Counted from the first letter of the stretch, positions 54,425-62,822 are shown. The stretch: 64,000 nt of DNA from Ureibacillus galli (GCF_014836845.1 NZ_JACSQA010000002.1:180843-244842), one strand, 5' to 3'. Notes: generated from the letters alone by a model not told the origin. Made by a program: numbers and translations.

Positions 54425-54470
54425 AAAGGATAGAAACTATGTAATTCACATTTCCATCCTAATAAAATAT
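54425..54470 (-). terminator. Terminator of the orfA gene
   Basis: AGGATGGAAATGTG on the minus strand pairs imperfectly with CATAGTTTCTATCCT, followed by Ts. Confidence 0.6.
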
Positions 54471-54478
54471 TATGTAAT

Positions 54479-54724
54479 TTATTTGGCTGCCATTATAGTT
54501 AAAGCTTGCTTCAAAACTTCTACTTCCTTCTTTAATTTCAAATTTTCTTGCTGAATATCTACATGGTTTATTTCATTTGCATCTAGTGAATATTTGCGAA
54601 TCCAACTATAAACAGTTGCTTTAGAAATTTTATATTCTTTACAAAGAACTCCTACAGAATGTCCATTTTTAAATAGATTTACGATATTTTTTTTGAATTT
54701 TTCATCATAGTTTTTAAATACCAT
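54479..54724 (-). CDS. Lone IS3-type OrfA (HTH) protein
   Basis: 81 residues: HTH (FKNGHSVGVLCKEYKISKAT, then VYSWIRKY) and a leucine-zipper-like coiled coil at the C-terminus, the classic IS3 OrfA. The OrfB integrase is absent on either side, and no inverted repeats are seen. It is thus an orphan remnant or a domesticated DNA-binding protein. The ATG at 54724 follows AAAGGATGAG; codons further upstream lack a site. Confidence 0.7.
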   Translation of the reverse strand: MVFKNYDEKFKKNIVNLFKNGHSVGVLCKEYKISKATVYSWIRKYSLDANEINHVDIQQENLKLKKEVEVLKQALTIMAAK

Positions 54725-54781
54725 TTCTCTCATCCTTTTCATTACCGGTTCCATTTTATTGTAGCACCCCACACCACCGAT

Positions 54782-54791
54782 GACTATAGTC
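54782..54791. promoter_or_regulatory. C-box-like palindrome
   Basis: GACTATAGTC is a perfect palindrome 51 bases upstream of the XRE gene. It resembles the GACT-ATAGTC core of C-boxes bound by restriction-modification controller proteins. Confidence 0.5.
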
Positions 54792-54842
54792 GGTCGAAGC
54801 TTATTTCTTTTTTTCTCTTAATAGAGAGTAAGAGGTGAGCTT

Positions 54843-55079
54843 ATGGAAATAGCAAAAGCATTTGGAATTGTTCTAAAAAAATATCGAACTAACAAAGGAT
54901 TTTCACAAGAGAAACTTGCATTGATGTGTAATTTAGATCGTACATATATAGGTCTATTAGAAAGAGCACAGAGACAACCTAGCTTAACAACTATTTTTAA
55001 AATATGTAAAGTCTTAGAAGTAAGGCCTAGTGAATTTATTAATGAAATTGAAAATATTATACATCAACATAAAAAATAA
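54843..55079 (+). CDS. XRE regulator, R-M controller-like
   Basis: A 78-residue single HTH domain (FSQEKLALMCNLDRTYIGLL), then ERAQRQPSLTTIFKICKVLE, which is the pattern of C proteins of restriction-modification systems. AGAGGTGAG precedes the ATG. A C-box-like palindrome lies upstream. It is the outermost gene of the element, divergent from the R-M operon. C proteins are usual with type II systems, so pairing with a type III system would be unusual. Confidence 0.75.
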   Translation: MEIAKAFGIVLKKYRTNKGFSQEKLALMCNLDRTYIGLLERAQRQPSLTTIFKICKVLEVRPSEFINEIENIIHQHKK

Positions 55080-55177
55080 ATGGAAACTAACATAATACTA
55101 TCTTAAACTACATGTATTTTAAGATTAATTCACTGACAGTATTATTATTTTTTTATTAATACTCTTGATTTCAAGAA

Positions 55178-56275
55178 CACCATGCCATCATTCCAACAGA
55201 AGGATATGTGAATTTCTCTAATTTTAATGATAAAGAACGTAAAATATACGATTTAGTTGTAAAACGTTTCTTAGCTGTCCTATTCCCTGCTTTTGAATAT
55301 GAACAATTAACCTTAAGCGCTAAAATTGGGGATGAAACTTTCATTGCCCGGGGAAAAACAATTTTATCGAGCGGTTGGAAAGAAGTTTATGAAAACCGGT
55401 TCGATGATGAAGAAACAGCAGATGAAGTGAAAGAGCAAATTTTGCCACGAATAGAAAAAGGGCAAACTTTAACGACTCAATTAATTGCTCAAACTTCAGG
55501 TCAAACAAAACCGCCTGCTCGATTCACTGAAGCAACACTACTGTCCGCTATGGAAAACCCTGTGAAATATATGGACACTCAAAACAAACAATTAGCTGAA
55601 ACGTTAAAATCTACAGGTGGATTAGGGACTGTTGCAACTCGAGCAGACATCATCGATAAATTATTTAATTCTTTCTTAATCGAAAAACGTGGCGGTAAAG
55701 AGATTTATATCACATCCAAAGGTCGCCAGCTTTTAGATTTAGTACCAGAAGATTTGAAGTCCCCTACTTTAACAGCTGAATGGGAACAAAAATTGGACAA
55801 AATCGCCCACGGTAAATTGAAAAAAGAAGTCTTCATTTCTGAAATGAAAAATTATACAAAAGAAATTGTTTCAGAAATTAAATCAAGCGATAAAAAATAT
55901 AAACATGATAACATTTCCACAAAGTCTTGTCCTGATTGTGGAAAACCGATGTTAGAAGTAAACGGCAAAAAAGGAAAGATGCTCGTTTGCCAAGATCGGG
56001 AATGCGGCCATCGCAAAAACGTATCCCGTGTGACCAATGCTCGTTGTCCTCAATGTAAGAAAAAATTAGAGTTACGCGGTGAAGGAGATGGCCAAATATT
56101 CGTATGTAAATGTGGCTATCGCGAAAAATTATCGACTTTTGAAGCGAGACGTAAAAAAGAAGGCGGCGGTAAAGTAGATAAGCGAACTGTACAAAAGTAT
56201 TTAAAACAACAAAAACAAGAAGAACCTGTGAATAACGCGTTAGCAGAGGCATTAAAAGGACTAAAACTTGATTAA
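55178..56275 (+). pseudogene. topB: Host topB, 3' fragment
   Basis: 365 codons that continue the host topoisomerase III from HHAIIPTEGYVNFSNFNDKE to the C-terminal zinc-binding region (CPDCGKPM, CQDRECGHR, CPQC, CKCG) and the stop. There is no start codon or ribosome site at the junction, so it is silent. Joined to 42122-43213 it gives a 729-residue protein in frame. Retention of an intact frame with no further mutation suggests that the insertion is recent. Confidence 0.95.
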
Positions 56276-56284
56276 GTAATAACG

Positions 56285-56323
56285 AAAAGCCATCTTACAC
56301 CTAGGTAGTAAGATGGCTTTTTG
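56285..56323 (+). terminator. Host topB terminator
   Basis: A 13-bp stem (AAAAGCCATCTTA with its complement), 11-nt loop and Ts. Confidence 0.9.
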
Positions 56324-56369
56324 TCACTTTATAGCTTCATTGGAAATACCATATGGCTATTAAAGCTTG

Positions 56370-56705
56370 TTATTTCTCTTCTTTACTTGAAATTTTTTTA
56401 TTCATCCCGCGGAATATTTGGGTATACATCGTTCCTTGCACGACATGCTCTAAGAAAAAATCACCGACTAATTTTAAATAGTCGTCATCATCGTACATCT
56501 TTCGGTTTTGAATTTCCATTTCCCCTAAGCCTTCGTATGTTGCAAGAAGTGCATACTTATAATCCTGACCAGTAATAGGAATGAACACTTCCACAGTGTG
56601 ATCGTAATGTTCATTTCGATATTTCTTAATGTTTTGTAAGTTTTTGATAGCATCTTTAAATTTCCCCTGATTAATTTCAAAGGTTTGATATACATAAACA
56701 GGCAT
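56370..56705 (-). CDS. Small dimeric alpha/beta-barrel-like protein, unknown
   Basis: A 111-residue soluble protein. The pattern MPVYVYQTFEINQGKFKDAI (strand, then helix) and a second strand set with VEVFIPITGQDYKYALLATY suggest the ferredoxin-like dimeric barrel fold of NIPSNAP/ABM-type proteins. AAGGAG precedes the ATG. No catalytic motif is seen. It is divergent from the LysE exporter gene. Confidence 0.65.
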   Translation of the reverse strand: MPVYVYQTFEINQGKFKDAIKNLQNIKKYRNEHYDHTVEVFIPITGQDYKYALLATYEGLGEMEIQNRKMYDDDDYLKLVGDFFLEHVVQGTMYTQIFRGMNKKISSKEEK

Positions 56706-56818
56706 TTGTTCTACTCCTTAAAATATTTAAATTGGAAGATTTCAGAATTTGTCCTATTACGTTCAATGAATGAATAGGATGGTAAAAACCATCTATCTGT
56801 TACTAAAGGAGTTAAAAA

Positions 56819-57445
56819 ATGAGTGTATTTTTCGGATACGTTTTTCTAGGGATATCACTTGCTGCCCCTATTGGTCCCGTCAACGCCGCACAAATAACGA
56901 AAGGTATATATGGTGGCTTTGGACATGCTTGGCTTGTCGGGCTAGGTGCAATGTTAGCAGATGCAATCTATATGCTAATTGTCTATTTAGGGGTATTTCA
57001 TTTTCTTGAAACTCCGTTTATGCAAACATTATTATGGTCATTTGGTTGTTTTGTTCTCATTTATACTGGTGTTGATAGTATTGTGAATGCTGGGAAAGAA
57101 GTGAAAATGAAAAACGTTAAGGAAAGTTCATTAAAAAAATCCTTCTTTTACGGTTTTTTATTATCTATCACAAACCCACTATCAATGCTTTTTTGGCTAG
57201 GCATTTTTGGTTCTGTTCTTGCAAAAACGGTTTCCACTTATGACATTGACCATATTATTTTGTATAGTCTAGCTATATTTGTCGGATTATTCATTTGGGA
57301 CGTTACAATGGCTTTTATTGCGAGTAGCTTCAGGAAAATCTTAACAAATAAATTATTAGGTATTATTTCAATCATATCAGGTCTATCACTTATAGGATTT
57401 GGCGTGTATTTTGGTGTACAAGCCTTTAAATTACTCTTTCTCTAA
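56819..57445 (+). CDS. LysE-family amino-acid exporter
   Basis: A 208-residue membrane protein with six hydrophobic segments. The family signature is near the N-terminus (GISLAAPIGPVNAAQITKGI), and SITNPLSMLFWLGIF is near residue 120. LysE/RhtB-type proteins export amino acids; the substrate is unknown. AAAGGAG lies before the ATG. It converges on the amino-acid permease gene. Confidence 0.85.
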   Translation: MSVFFGYVFLGISLAAPIGPVNAAQITKGIYGGFGHAWLVGLGAMLADAIYMLIVYLGVFHFLETPFMQTLLWSFGCFVLIYTGVDSIVNAGKEVKMKNVKESSLKKSFFYGFLLSITNPLSMLFWLGIFGSVLAKTVSTYDIDHIILYSLAIFVGLFIWDVTMAFIASSFRKILTNKLLGIISIISGLSLIGFGVYFGVQAFKLLFL

Positions 57446-57456
57446 AATAGATACAA

Positions 57457-58818
57457 TTAAACACTACGTGGTAATTCATTTTTTTTCTTCTTCCCTTTAC
57501 GCATAAATAATATGACTATCAAGATTAATGCAACGAACAATATACTAACGAAAAAACCCATACGGTTCGTTTTATCAAAAATAGTGCCACTTACTGCAAG
57601 TAATATTAATAACATTGCTAAAATTCGCTTTATATGGTCAAAGGTTGTAGCTTTGATGAGTTTAGGAAATGAAACAAGAATAAAAAACCAATTATAGATG
57701 AGCATTAATCCAGCTGCTGTTGTAATATACTCGTACACTTTGTCTGGTACGAGTCTTGAAATAACAATCGAAATGACTAAAACGGAAATCGTTAATGCTA
57801 ATGCGAAAGGTGGAACTTTAAGTCTTCCTTTTTTCGAAAAAAGTTTCGGTGCATCTCCTTCTTCAGACATCGTGACGAGCATACTAGTAACTGCAAATAA
57901 AGACGCAGCCATTGTAGAAAAACCTGCAATGATAATTCCTGCATTAAATACATGGGGGAAAAAATTCAAATTATAATCTGCAAGGGCAATAACAAAGGGA
58001 CTTTCTTCTGCATTAAACTGATCAAATGCAACTAAAGTTGAAGCCAAAATGATAGAAATTAAATAAATGGACAATAACATGATTAACATGACTGTCGTCG
58101 ACTTGATTACTTCTTTCTTTTGTTCGAGTCTTACAGATAAAATCCCCATAATTTCAATACCACCAAAAGCATAAAAACCAAAAATTAAAGATGACCATAA
58201 ACCAGTTAATCCATTGGCAAATAATTCTTCTGAAGTGTTCGGAATATTAAAGTCGCGAATACTACCGCCGAAAAATCCAAAAAGCAAAAGTATAGCCAGT
58301 ATGATGAACATAAATATAGCGGCCACTTTCATAACTGCAAATAAGTTTTCTGCTCTCTCAAAACCTTTTGTTCCGATTAATACGACGATAATACCTAGGG
58401 CAGCATAAATCGAAGCCAAAATCCATAACGGAATGTTCGGGAACCAGAAACGGGTTAAAATCGAAAGCGCCGTCAACTGACTACCGGAAATAAGCATTTC
58501 TGAAAACCAATATACCCATCCGCTACTAAATCCCGCCCAACGTCCAAATGCCTTTTTGGCATATGATCGGAACGAACCTTTTTGCGGATCCTGTACAAAC
58601 ATTTTGCCAAGTAACTCCGACACAATCATCGCTGTTAGTCCAGCGAGTATAAATGAAATGACAATGGAAGGGCCAGTTTTTGATATACCAATACCTGATC
58701 CGAGAAAATAACCTGTTCCAATTGTGCAACCAACACCAATTAAGGAAAGTTGCCACCATTTCAGCTTACCTTCACTATTTTTTTCATTTTTTTCTCCTAC
58801 ACGTGCTGGTATTTCCAC
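57457..58818 (-). CDS. APC-family amino-acid permease
   Basis: A 453-residue transporter with 12 predicted membrane segments. The APC-fold unwound helix 1 is in GVGCTIGTGYFLGSGIGI near residue 28. The GTG start at 58818 lies 7 bases after GGAGGT; an adjacent TTG is too close. The substrate cannot be told from sequence. No terminator is evident in the 11 bases to lysE. Confidence 0.85.
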   Translation of the reverse strand: MEIPARVGEKNEKNSEGKLKWWQLSLIGVGCTIGTGYFLGSGIGISKTGPSIVISFILAGLTAMIVSELLGKMFVQDPQKGSFRSYAKKAFGRWAGFSSGWVYWFSEMLISGSQLTALSILTRFWFPNIPLWILASIYAALGIIVVLIGTKGFERAENLFAVMKVAAIFMFIILAILLLFGFFGGSIRDFNIPNTSEELFANGLTGLWSSLIFGFYAFGGIEIMGILSVRLEQKKEVIKSTTVMLIMLLSIYLISIILASTLVAFDQFNAEESPFVIALADYNLNFFPHVFNAGIIIAGFSTMAASLFAVTSMLVTMSEEGDAPKLFSKKGRLKVPPFALALTISVLVISIVISRLVPDKVYEYITTAAGLMLIYNWFFILVSFPKLIKATTFDHIKRILAMLLILLAVSGTIFDKTNRMGFFVSILFVALILIVILFMRKGKKKKNELPRSV

Positions 58819-58947
58819 CAAAACTACCTCCCCTGAATTCCTATTTATTATTGGCGTCGGAATGAAGTTTATTCATAAAAAGAAAACGACAAGATAGAAG
58901 ATCGAATAACTTTTTTAAAATGTCTTTTCTTATTGAGATTTAAAATT

Positions 58948-58995
58948 GAAAAACCCCGAATAAGGACACTGTATGTAAGTGTCTCCTATTCGGGG
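58948..58995 (-). terminator. Terminator of the repeat-protein gene
   Basis: A long stem (CCCCGAATA and GGAGACACT arms with their complements) with a 7-nt loop, and Ts on the minus strand. Confidence 0.88.
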
Positions 58996-59023
58996 TCTAT
59001 CATTTCTTCACTAAGGCTTTCCC

Positions 59024-59251
59024 TTAGCGATTTTCACGGTTGTTTTTATTTTGATCAAGATCACGATTTAAGTTTAAATCTTCTGCAAACTCTTCACGAT
59101 TGTTCGCGTCTTGATTACGGTTGCGGTTGAAGTTTAAATCTTCTGAAAATTCTTCGCGGTTATTTTCGTTACGATTACGGCTAAAATTCAAATCTTCCGC
59201 AAATTCTTCGCGATTGTTTTGGTCTTGTCGACGATTATTATTTTTATCCAC
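59024..59251 (-). CDS. Small Asn/Arg/Glu-rich repeat protein
   Basis: 75 residues made of three near-perfect repeats, NNREEFAEDLNFSRNRNE, NNREEFSEDLNFNRNRNQDA and NNREEFAEDLNLNRDLDQ, with no hydrophobic core. It is probably disordered or repetitive, as in small spore- or stress-associated proteins of Bacillales. A GTG start follows GGAGGTG by 7 bases, and the gene has a strong terminator. No function is assigned. Confidence 0.75.
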   Translation of the reverse strand: MDKNNNRRQDQNNREEFAEDLNFSRNRNENNREEFSEDLNFNRNRNQDANNREEFAEDLNLNRDLDQNKNNRENR

Positions 59252-59310
59252 TATTATTTCACCTCCACCCAACCTATTTTGAGTAATTACATTATTTTTA
59301 TACTACAAAG

Positions 59311-59338
59311 AAAAAACACTCATCATCGAGTGTTTTAT
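59311..59338 (-). terminator. Terminator of the decayed lipoprotein gene
   Basis: AAAACACTC pairs with GAGTGTTTT, with Ts on the minus strand. Confidence 0.75.
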
Positions 59339-59401
59339 TTGACGTATAGGTTAAAAAAGCAACGTGACTTTTAAAAAATAAAATAACAGCGCATTAATTA
59401 A

Positions 59402-59862
59402 TCATTTTTCAATATCATAAATTAATGTATCAAATAATTCCTCATCTACATAAGGTAAAATTGCCTATTCACCAGGCTTAGGTAATTTTATAGAAGATGG
59501 ACTATGGGCATCTGACCCGTTATTTTCTCCTCCAAGTTGAAGGGACCATGCTGTTGTTTAAACAGGAGAAATTGTTTTTGATTTTTTACGAAAGCCGACT
59601 ACAGTTAAATTTTTATTTACTAAATTGTCCCCCATAAATCCCACATCCATTTTTGATTGTTAAGACTTGGCATTTCAGCACCTATAACACCCGATTTATT
59701 TTCATTGCCAATGATTCCCCGTTCTTCAAACTTAGTAGCTTTTTCCCCCATCGATTGATTTAAAATCATTTTCTTCAACAAATTCGGAATATCTTCAGGT
59801 AATGTCACATCCTTATTAGAACAACCAACAAGAAATAAAAAAAGCAGAACGATAAAAAACAT
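59402..59862 (-). pseudogene. Degraded DUF4871-like lipoprotein gene
   Basis: An intact start (AAAAGGA site, signal peptide with lipobox FLVGCS) leads to MPSLNNQKWMWDLWGT. Then a frameshift is needed to reach NKNLTVVGFRKKSKTISPV. Two in-frame stops follow within TTAWSLQLGGENNGSDAHSP and KLPKPGE-stop-AILPYVDEELFDTLI. The joined pattern (MWDLWG, LTVVGF, TTAWS, LGGENNGADAH, PGEWAIL) fits the DUF4871 lipoproteins of Bacilli. The second stop is TAG where TGG (Trp) is expected. Confidence 0.8.
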
Positions 59863-59910
59863 TGTTTTTTTCCTTTTTCTTATTTCCCAATCGTTTCCCC
59901 ACTTTCAACT

Positions 59911-60399
59911 TTAAATTTTTTTACTTCTTCTCTCTAAAAATACGGTATCTCTCCATCTACCATTTAGTTTTCCTAGCTTTTCACGAAAACCTACAACTCG
60001 GAAACCAACCTTTTTGTGTAATTGAAGGCTTGCTTCATTTTCCGGAAAAATTGATGATTGCAAAGTCCAGTAACCCAACTTTTCACTTTCTTCTATAAGA
60101 CGATTAAGTAAAGCCGTTCCCACTCCTTTCCCTATTGCTTTTGGTGCAACATATACACTCACTTCACCAACGCCTGCATAACAACTGCGACTGGATACTG
60201 GACTTAAAGAAACCCATCCTATTACATTCGTACCTTCTACAGCAACAAATCTACATAGAGGGTGATGGGATGCGTTCCATGCTACATAACTTGGTGGTGT
60301 TAATTCAAAGGTGGCATTACCTGTTGCAATGCCCGCTACATAAATATCTTTCACATCTTCCCAATCTTCTTTTATCATGTTTCTAATTTCAAAAGTCAT
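59911..60399 (-). CDS. GNAT N-acetyltransferase (phosphinothricin acetyltransferase-like)
   Basis: A 162-residue GNAT protein. The acetyl-CoA loop is VAPKAIGKGVGTALL near residue 88. ATFELTPPSY, then VGEVSVYV, and a C-terminal FRVVGFREKLGKLNGRWRDT are typical of the PAT/YwnH group. The substrate is unproved; phosphinothricin-like herbicides or methionine sulfoximine are known for relatives. AGGAGG precedes the ATG. Confidence 0.85.
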   Translation of the reverse strand: MTFEIRNMIKEDWEDVKDIYVAGIATGNATFELTPPSYVAWNASHHPLCRFVAVEGTNVIGWVSLSPVSSRSCYAGVGEVSVYVAPKAIGKGVGTALLNRLIEESEKLGYWTLQSSIFPENEASLQLHKKVGFRVVGFREKLGKLNGRWRDTVFLERRSKKI

Positions 60400-60490
60400 T
60401 CTATTCCTCCTTTTAAACTATTCATTATATTTTGTTTTAACGAACAATTTCCCTTTTAAAAAACATTTTTTCAAACTTTGTATTATTTAA

Positions 60491-60525
60491 AAAAACATCT
60501 CCACTCTAAAAAAGGAGAGATGATT
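60491..60525 (-). terminator. Possible terminator of the MarR-flavoprotein operon
   Basis: ATCTC and GAGAT arms with A/T flanks, 15-20 bases past the last small gene. The stem is weak. Confidence 0.4.
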
Positions 60526-60540
60526 TTAATGACTATATTG

Positions 60541-60735
60541 TTAAGAAATTTCCTGAATCGCTTTTATAAAGTTCGAATAGGTATACTTACCAAATGTATC
60601 AGTATCTCCTTTAAAAAAATGCTCGACTATATAATCCTGGGTTTGAAGCAAGGAATAATTTTTTGCTTTCATTACAAGTTTTATATAAGCAAGGAAATAT
60701 TCTACCGGTAAATTCCCTCCATGGTTAACGGTCAT
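60541..60735 (-). CDS. Small protein downstream of the flavoprotein, unknown
   Basis: 64 residues, helical, with NYSLLQTQDYIVEHFFKGDT in the middle. AAGGAAGTG precedes the ATG, and only 14 bases separate it from the flavoprotein stop, so it is the third gene of that operon. No family recognised and no cysteines, unlike its two operon partners. Confidence 0.6.
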   Translation of the reverse strand: MTVNHGGNLPVEYFLAYIKLVMKAKNYSLLQTQDYIVEHFFKGDTDTFGKYTYSNFIKAIQEIS

Positions 60736-60749
60736 GATGATTCACTTCC

Positions 60750-62117
60750 TTAGGAGCAGCAACAACTACTTGATGTTGTATTTTTTTGAACTAAGGTAAT
60801 GCTACATACGCCTGTTTCAGGTAATTCAAGTTCTACTTTTTTCGAAGCTTCTATATCCCCTGACAGATAGGAAACAACAGAACGTACTTGTTCGTAACCG
60901 GTCGCCATTAAAAATGTTGGAGCACGTCCATAACTTTTCACCCCAACTATATAGAAATTTTTCTCAGGTTGTCTTAATACTTCTTCACCGTGTGGACGTA
61001 CAGTTCCACAACTATGGAAATTTGGATCTATTAAAGGAGATAAAGCCGCTACACTTTCAGTTGCTGTATCTACACTTAATCTAATTTCCCGTAAAAAGGA
61101 GAAGTCAGGACGACTACCTGTGTTCGTTATAATTTCATCGATTCCACATAGTGTGAAGTCGTTTCCTTTATATTCTCCTTTTAAATCAATACGACCATTA
61201 TTTTGATTTAACTGATAAACCCTAAAAGGTGTTAATACTTTAACGAGACCCGCGTCAACTAATTGATGAATACGACTCCCTAGTTCCCCTCTTCCTTTAA
61301 GCGCATCGTTTTCTTCTCCACCATACGCTTCTTTTACACTATTCTTTCTCATAATCCAATAAATTTCTATGTTATTACGTAATTGAGAAAGCTCTAATAT
61401 CGTATTAATTGCCGAATGTCCCCCACCAACAACTGCAATTCTTTTTCCTTCATATCTTTTTCTTTGTCTCCCTTTCATATCAGGAATGCCATAATATATA
61501 TGTTTGTTTAGTTCTAGCTCAGATGATGTCCAAATATTGTCTGCGTTAACTGGGTTAGGGTGAGACCATGTTCCTGTTGCATCAATTACAGCCTTTGCCT
61601 CAATTCTTTTCGTCATCCCTTGTTGTTCTACATAAATAATAAAGGATGTTTCTTCTCGACCTAGATTTTTCATTTTATCTAGTCCCTTTTTGCTAATGGA
61701 CACAACTTTTGAGTTTAAAAAAAGATTATTTTGAATGGCGGGTAATTTTGATAATGGCTCTAAATAACATTCAACGAATTCCTTTCCTATTGGAAGTTCG
61801 TTAGCAGATGGCTCATTCCACCCACTATTTTCTAACAATTTTTTAGCAACTTTATCAATGTTATATTGCCAAGGTGAAAAAAGTCGTACATGACCCCATT
61901 CCAATATATTACTACCAACACTTGGACCTGATTCTAAAACTATGAAGTGTTGACCTTGATTAACTAAATGGGCAGCAGCCGCTAAACCAACCGGACCAGC
62001 TCCTATAATCGCTACTGGTAATTGGTTCAGGCTACGACTTAATTGATTCTCCGAAGATTGATTTTGCTGTTTTAGAGAGTTACAGCAACTATTTAATACT
62101 CCATTTAATTCATTCAT
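60750..62117 (-). CDS. FAD/NAD(P)-binding oxidoreductase linked to arsenic resistance
   Basis: A 455-residue flavoprotein. The FAD motif GAGPVGLAAAAHL is near residue 40, and the second NAD(P) motif, VVGGGHSAINT, is near 233. Overall it resembles flavin monooxygenases. It begins with a CC pair (LNSCCNS) and ends SSSCCCS, cysteine clusters suited to binding trivalent arsenic or other thiophilic metals. It is cotranscribed with the MarR gene and next to arsC-arsB, so an organoarsenical or antimonial role is likely (inference). The second of two ATGs, 7 bases after AGGGGG, is used. Confidence 0.75.
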   Translation of the reverse strand: MNELNGVLNSCCNSLKQQNQSSENQLSRSLNQLPVAIIGAGPVGLAAAAHLVNQGQHFIVLESGPSVGSNILEWGHVRLFSPWQYNIDKVAKKLLENSGWNEPSANELPIGKEFVECYLEPLSKLPAIQNNLFLNSKVVSISKKGLDKMKNLGREETSFIIYVEQQGMTKRIEAKAVIDATGTWSHPNPVNADNIWTSSELELNKHIYYGIPDMKGRQRKRYEGKRIAVVGGGHSAINTILELSQLRNNIEIYWIMRKNSVKEAYGGEENDALKGRGELGSRIHQLVDAGLVKVLTPFRVYQLNQNNGRIDLKGEYKGNDFTLCGIDEIITNTGSRPDFSFLREIRLSVDTATESVAALSPLIDPNFHSCGTVRPHGEEVLRQPEKNFYIVGVKSYGRAPTFLMATGYEQVRSVVSYLSGDIEASKKVELELPETGVCSITLVQKNTTSSSCCCS

Positions 62118-62186
62118 CATAAAACCCCCTATTTTTTACTTGCAAATTACAACTATTAATTAAATAGAAAGCAAGATTTCTCTTGC

Positions 62187-62633
62187 TTAATATAACGGTT
62201 TACAACAAACAGAGGATTTAGACATTGCTTCATTTAGTAATTTTATCGAACGAATGACCGTTTCTCTTTCAAACTCGTTCATATGGGAAAATACCTCATC
62301 TAAATATGCATTCATCGAAAGATCAATCGTTGTAGCAACAAACTTCCCTTCAGCTGTTAAACTCAAAATCGAAACTCGCTTATCTTGTGTGGAAGGTGTT
62401 TTTTTTACTAAATCCATTTTTACTAATGTTTGGATTTGTCTACTGAATGTCGTTATATCCATCGCTAATGTTTCAGCAACTTGTTGCATGGATGGTTCAA
62501 ACTGTTTATCGATTTCATAAAGGATATGACTTTGAACTAAAGAAATATCAAAATTCCCAACCGAACAACAATTTTTATCTAATAAACCAAATCTCCTTGT
62601 TAGTAAGTGGAAAATATCCCTTTTGTTTTCCAT
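62187..62633 (-). CDS. MarR-type regulator with cysteine pairs
   Basis: A 148-residue winged-helix regulator (MQQVAETLAMDITTFSRQIQ is the recognition region, then a wing STQDKRVSILSLT). It has vicinal cysteines near the N-terminus (KNCCSVGN, about residue 21) and at the C-terminus (SSVCCKPLY), a likely thiol or arsenite sensor. It leads the operon with the flavoprotein. Its promoter contains a perfect palindrome that could be its own operator. Confidence 0.8.
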   Translation of the reverse strand: MENKRDIFHLLTRRFGLLDKNCCSVGNFDISLVQSHILYEIDKQFEPSMQQVAETLAMDITTFSRQIQTLVKMDLVKKTPSTQDKRVSILSLTAEGKFVATTIDLSMNAYLDEVFSHMNEFERETVIRSIKLLNEAMSKSSVCCKPLY

Positions 62634-62652
62634 CTTATCACCTCTTGTATTA

Positions 62653-62681
62653 TTTATACGCTATTTAATTGCATATTGCAA
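62653..62681 (-). promoter_or_regulatory. Promoter with MarR operator
   Basis: TTGCAA, 17 bases, TATAAA on the minus strand. The perfect inverted repeat TTGCATATTGCAA (62669-62681) covers the -35. Confidence 0.65.
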
Positions 62682-62768
62682 GTAATTTAAATAAAAAATA
62701 TATTCATTGTTTAGCCCATTTCATTAAACGGTTATATAAAGTAACTCAATGATGAAATAATCACCACA

Positions 62769-62796
62769 AAATAAAAGGCTACCAAAGAAGGTAGCC
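62769..62796 (-). terminator. arsB-arsC terminator
   Basis: GGCTACC pairs with GGTAGCC around a 6-nt loop, followed by T-rich sequence on the minus strand. Confidence 0.85.
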
Positions 62797-62822
62797 GTCT
62801 TTCGTTAAAGCAAATATCGTAC

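Larger units (their letters stand above)
43214..55177 (+). mobile_element. Tn554-like element inserted in topB, carrying topB and a type III R-M system
   Basis: About 11.96 kb. Left host sequence ends at GATAGTAAAGTAAGCGAT, and right host sequence resumes with CACCATGCCATC, giving an uninterrupted Asp-His codon junction. No target duplication is evident, as is usual for Tn554-family tyrosine-recombinase transposons. Order: tnpA, tnpB, tnpC, intact topB (plus strand), then res, mod, HTH gene, IS3 orfA (minus strand), and an XRE controller-like gene (plus strand). Exact ends are uncertain by a few bases, because Tn554 relatives carry a variable short sequence at one junction. Confidence 0.88.

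Noticed and set aside
43214-55177. Simple tandem duplication of topB as the origin of the two copies
   Set aside because: Codon usage differs throughout between the host halves and the internal copy, and recombinase genes lie at the left junction, which fits transposition rather than local duplication.
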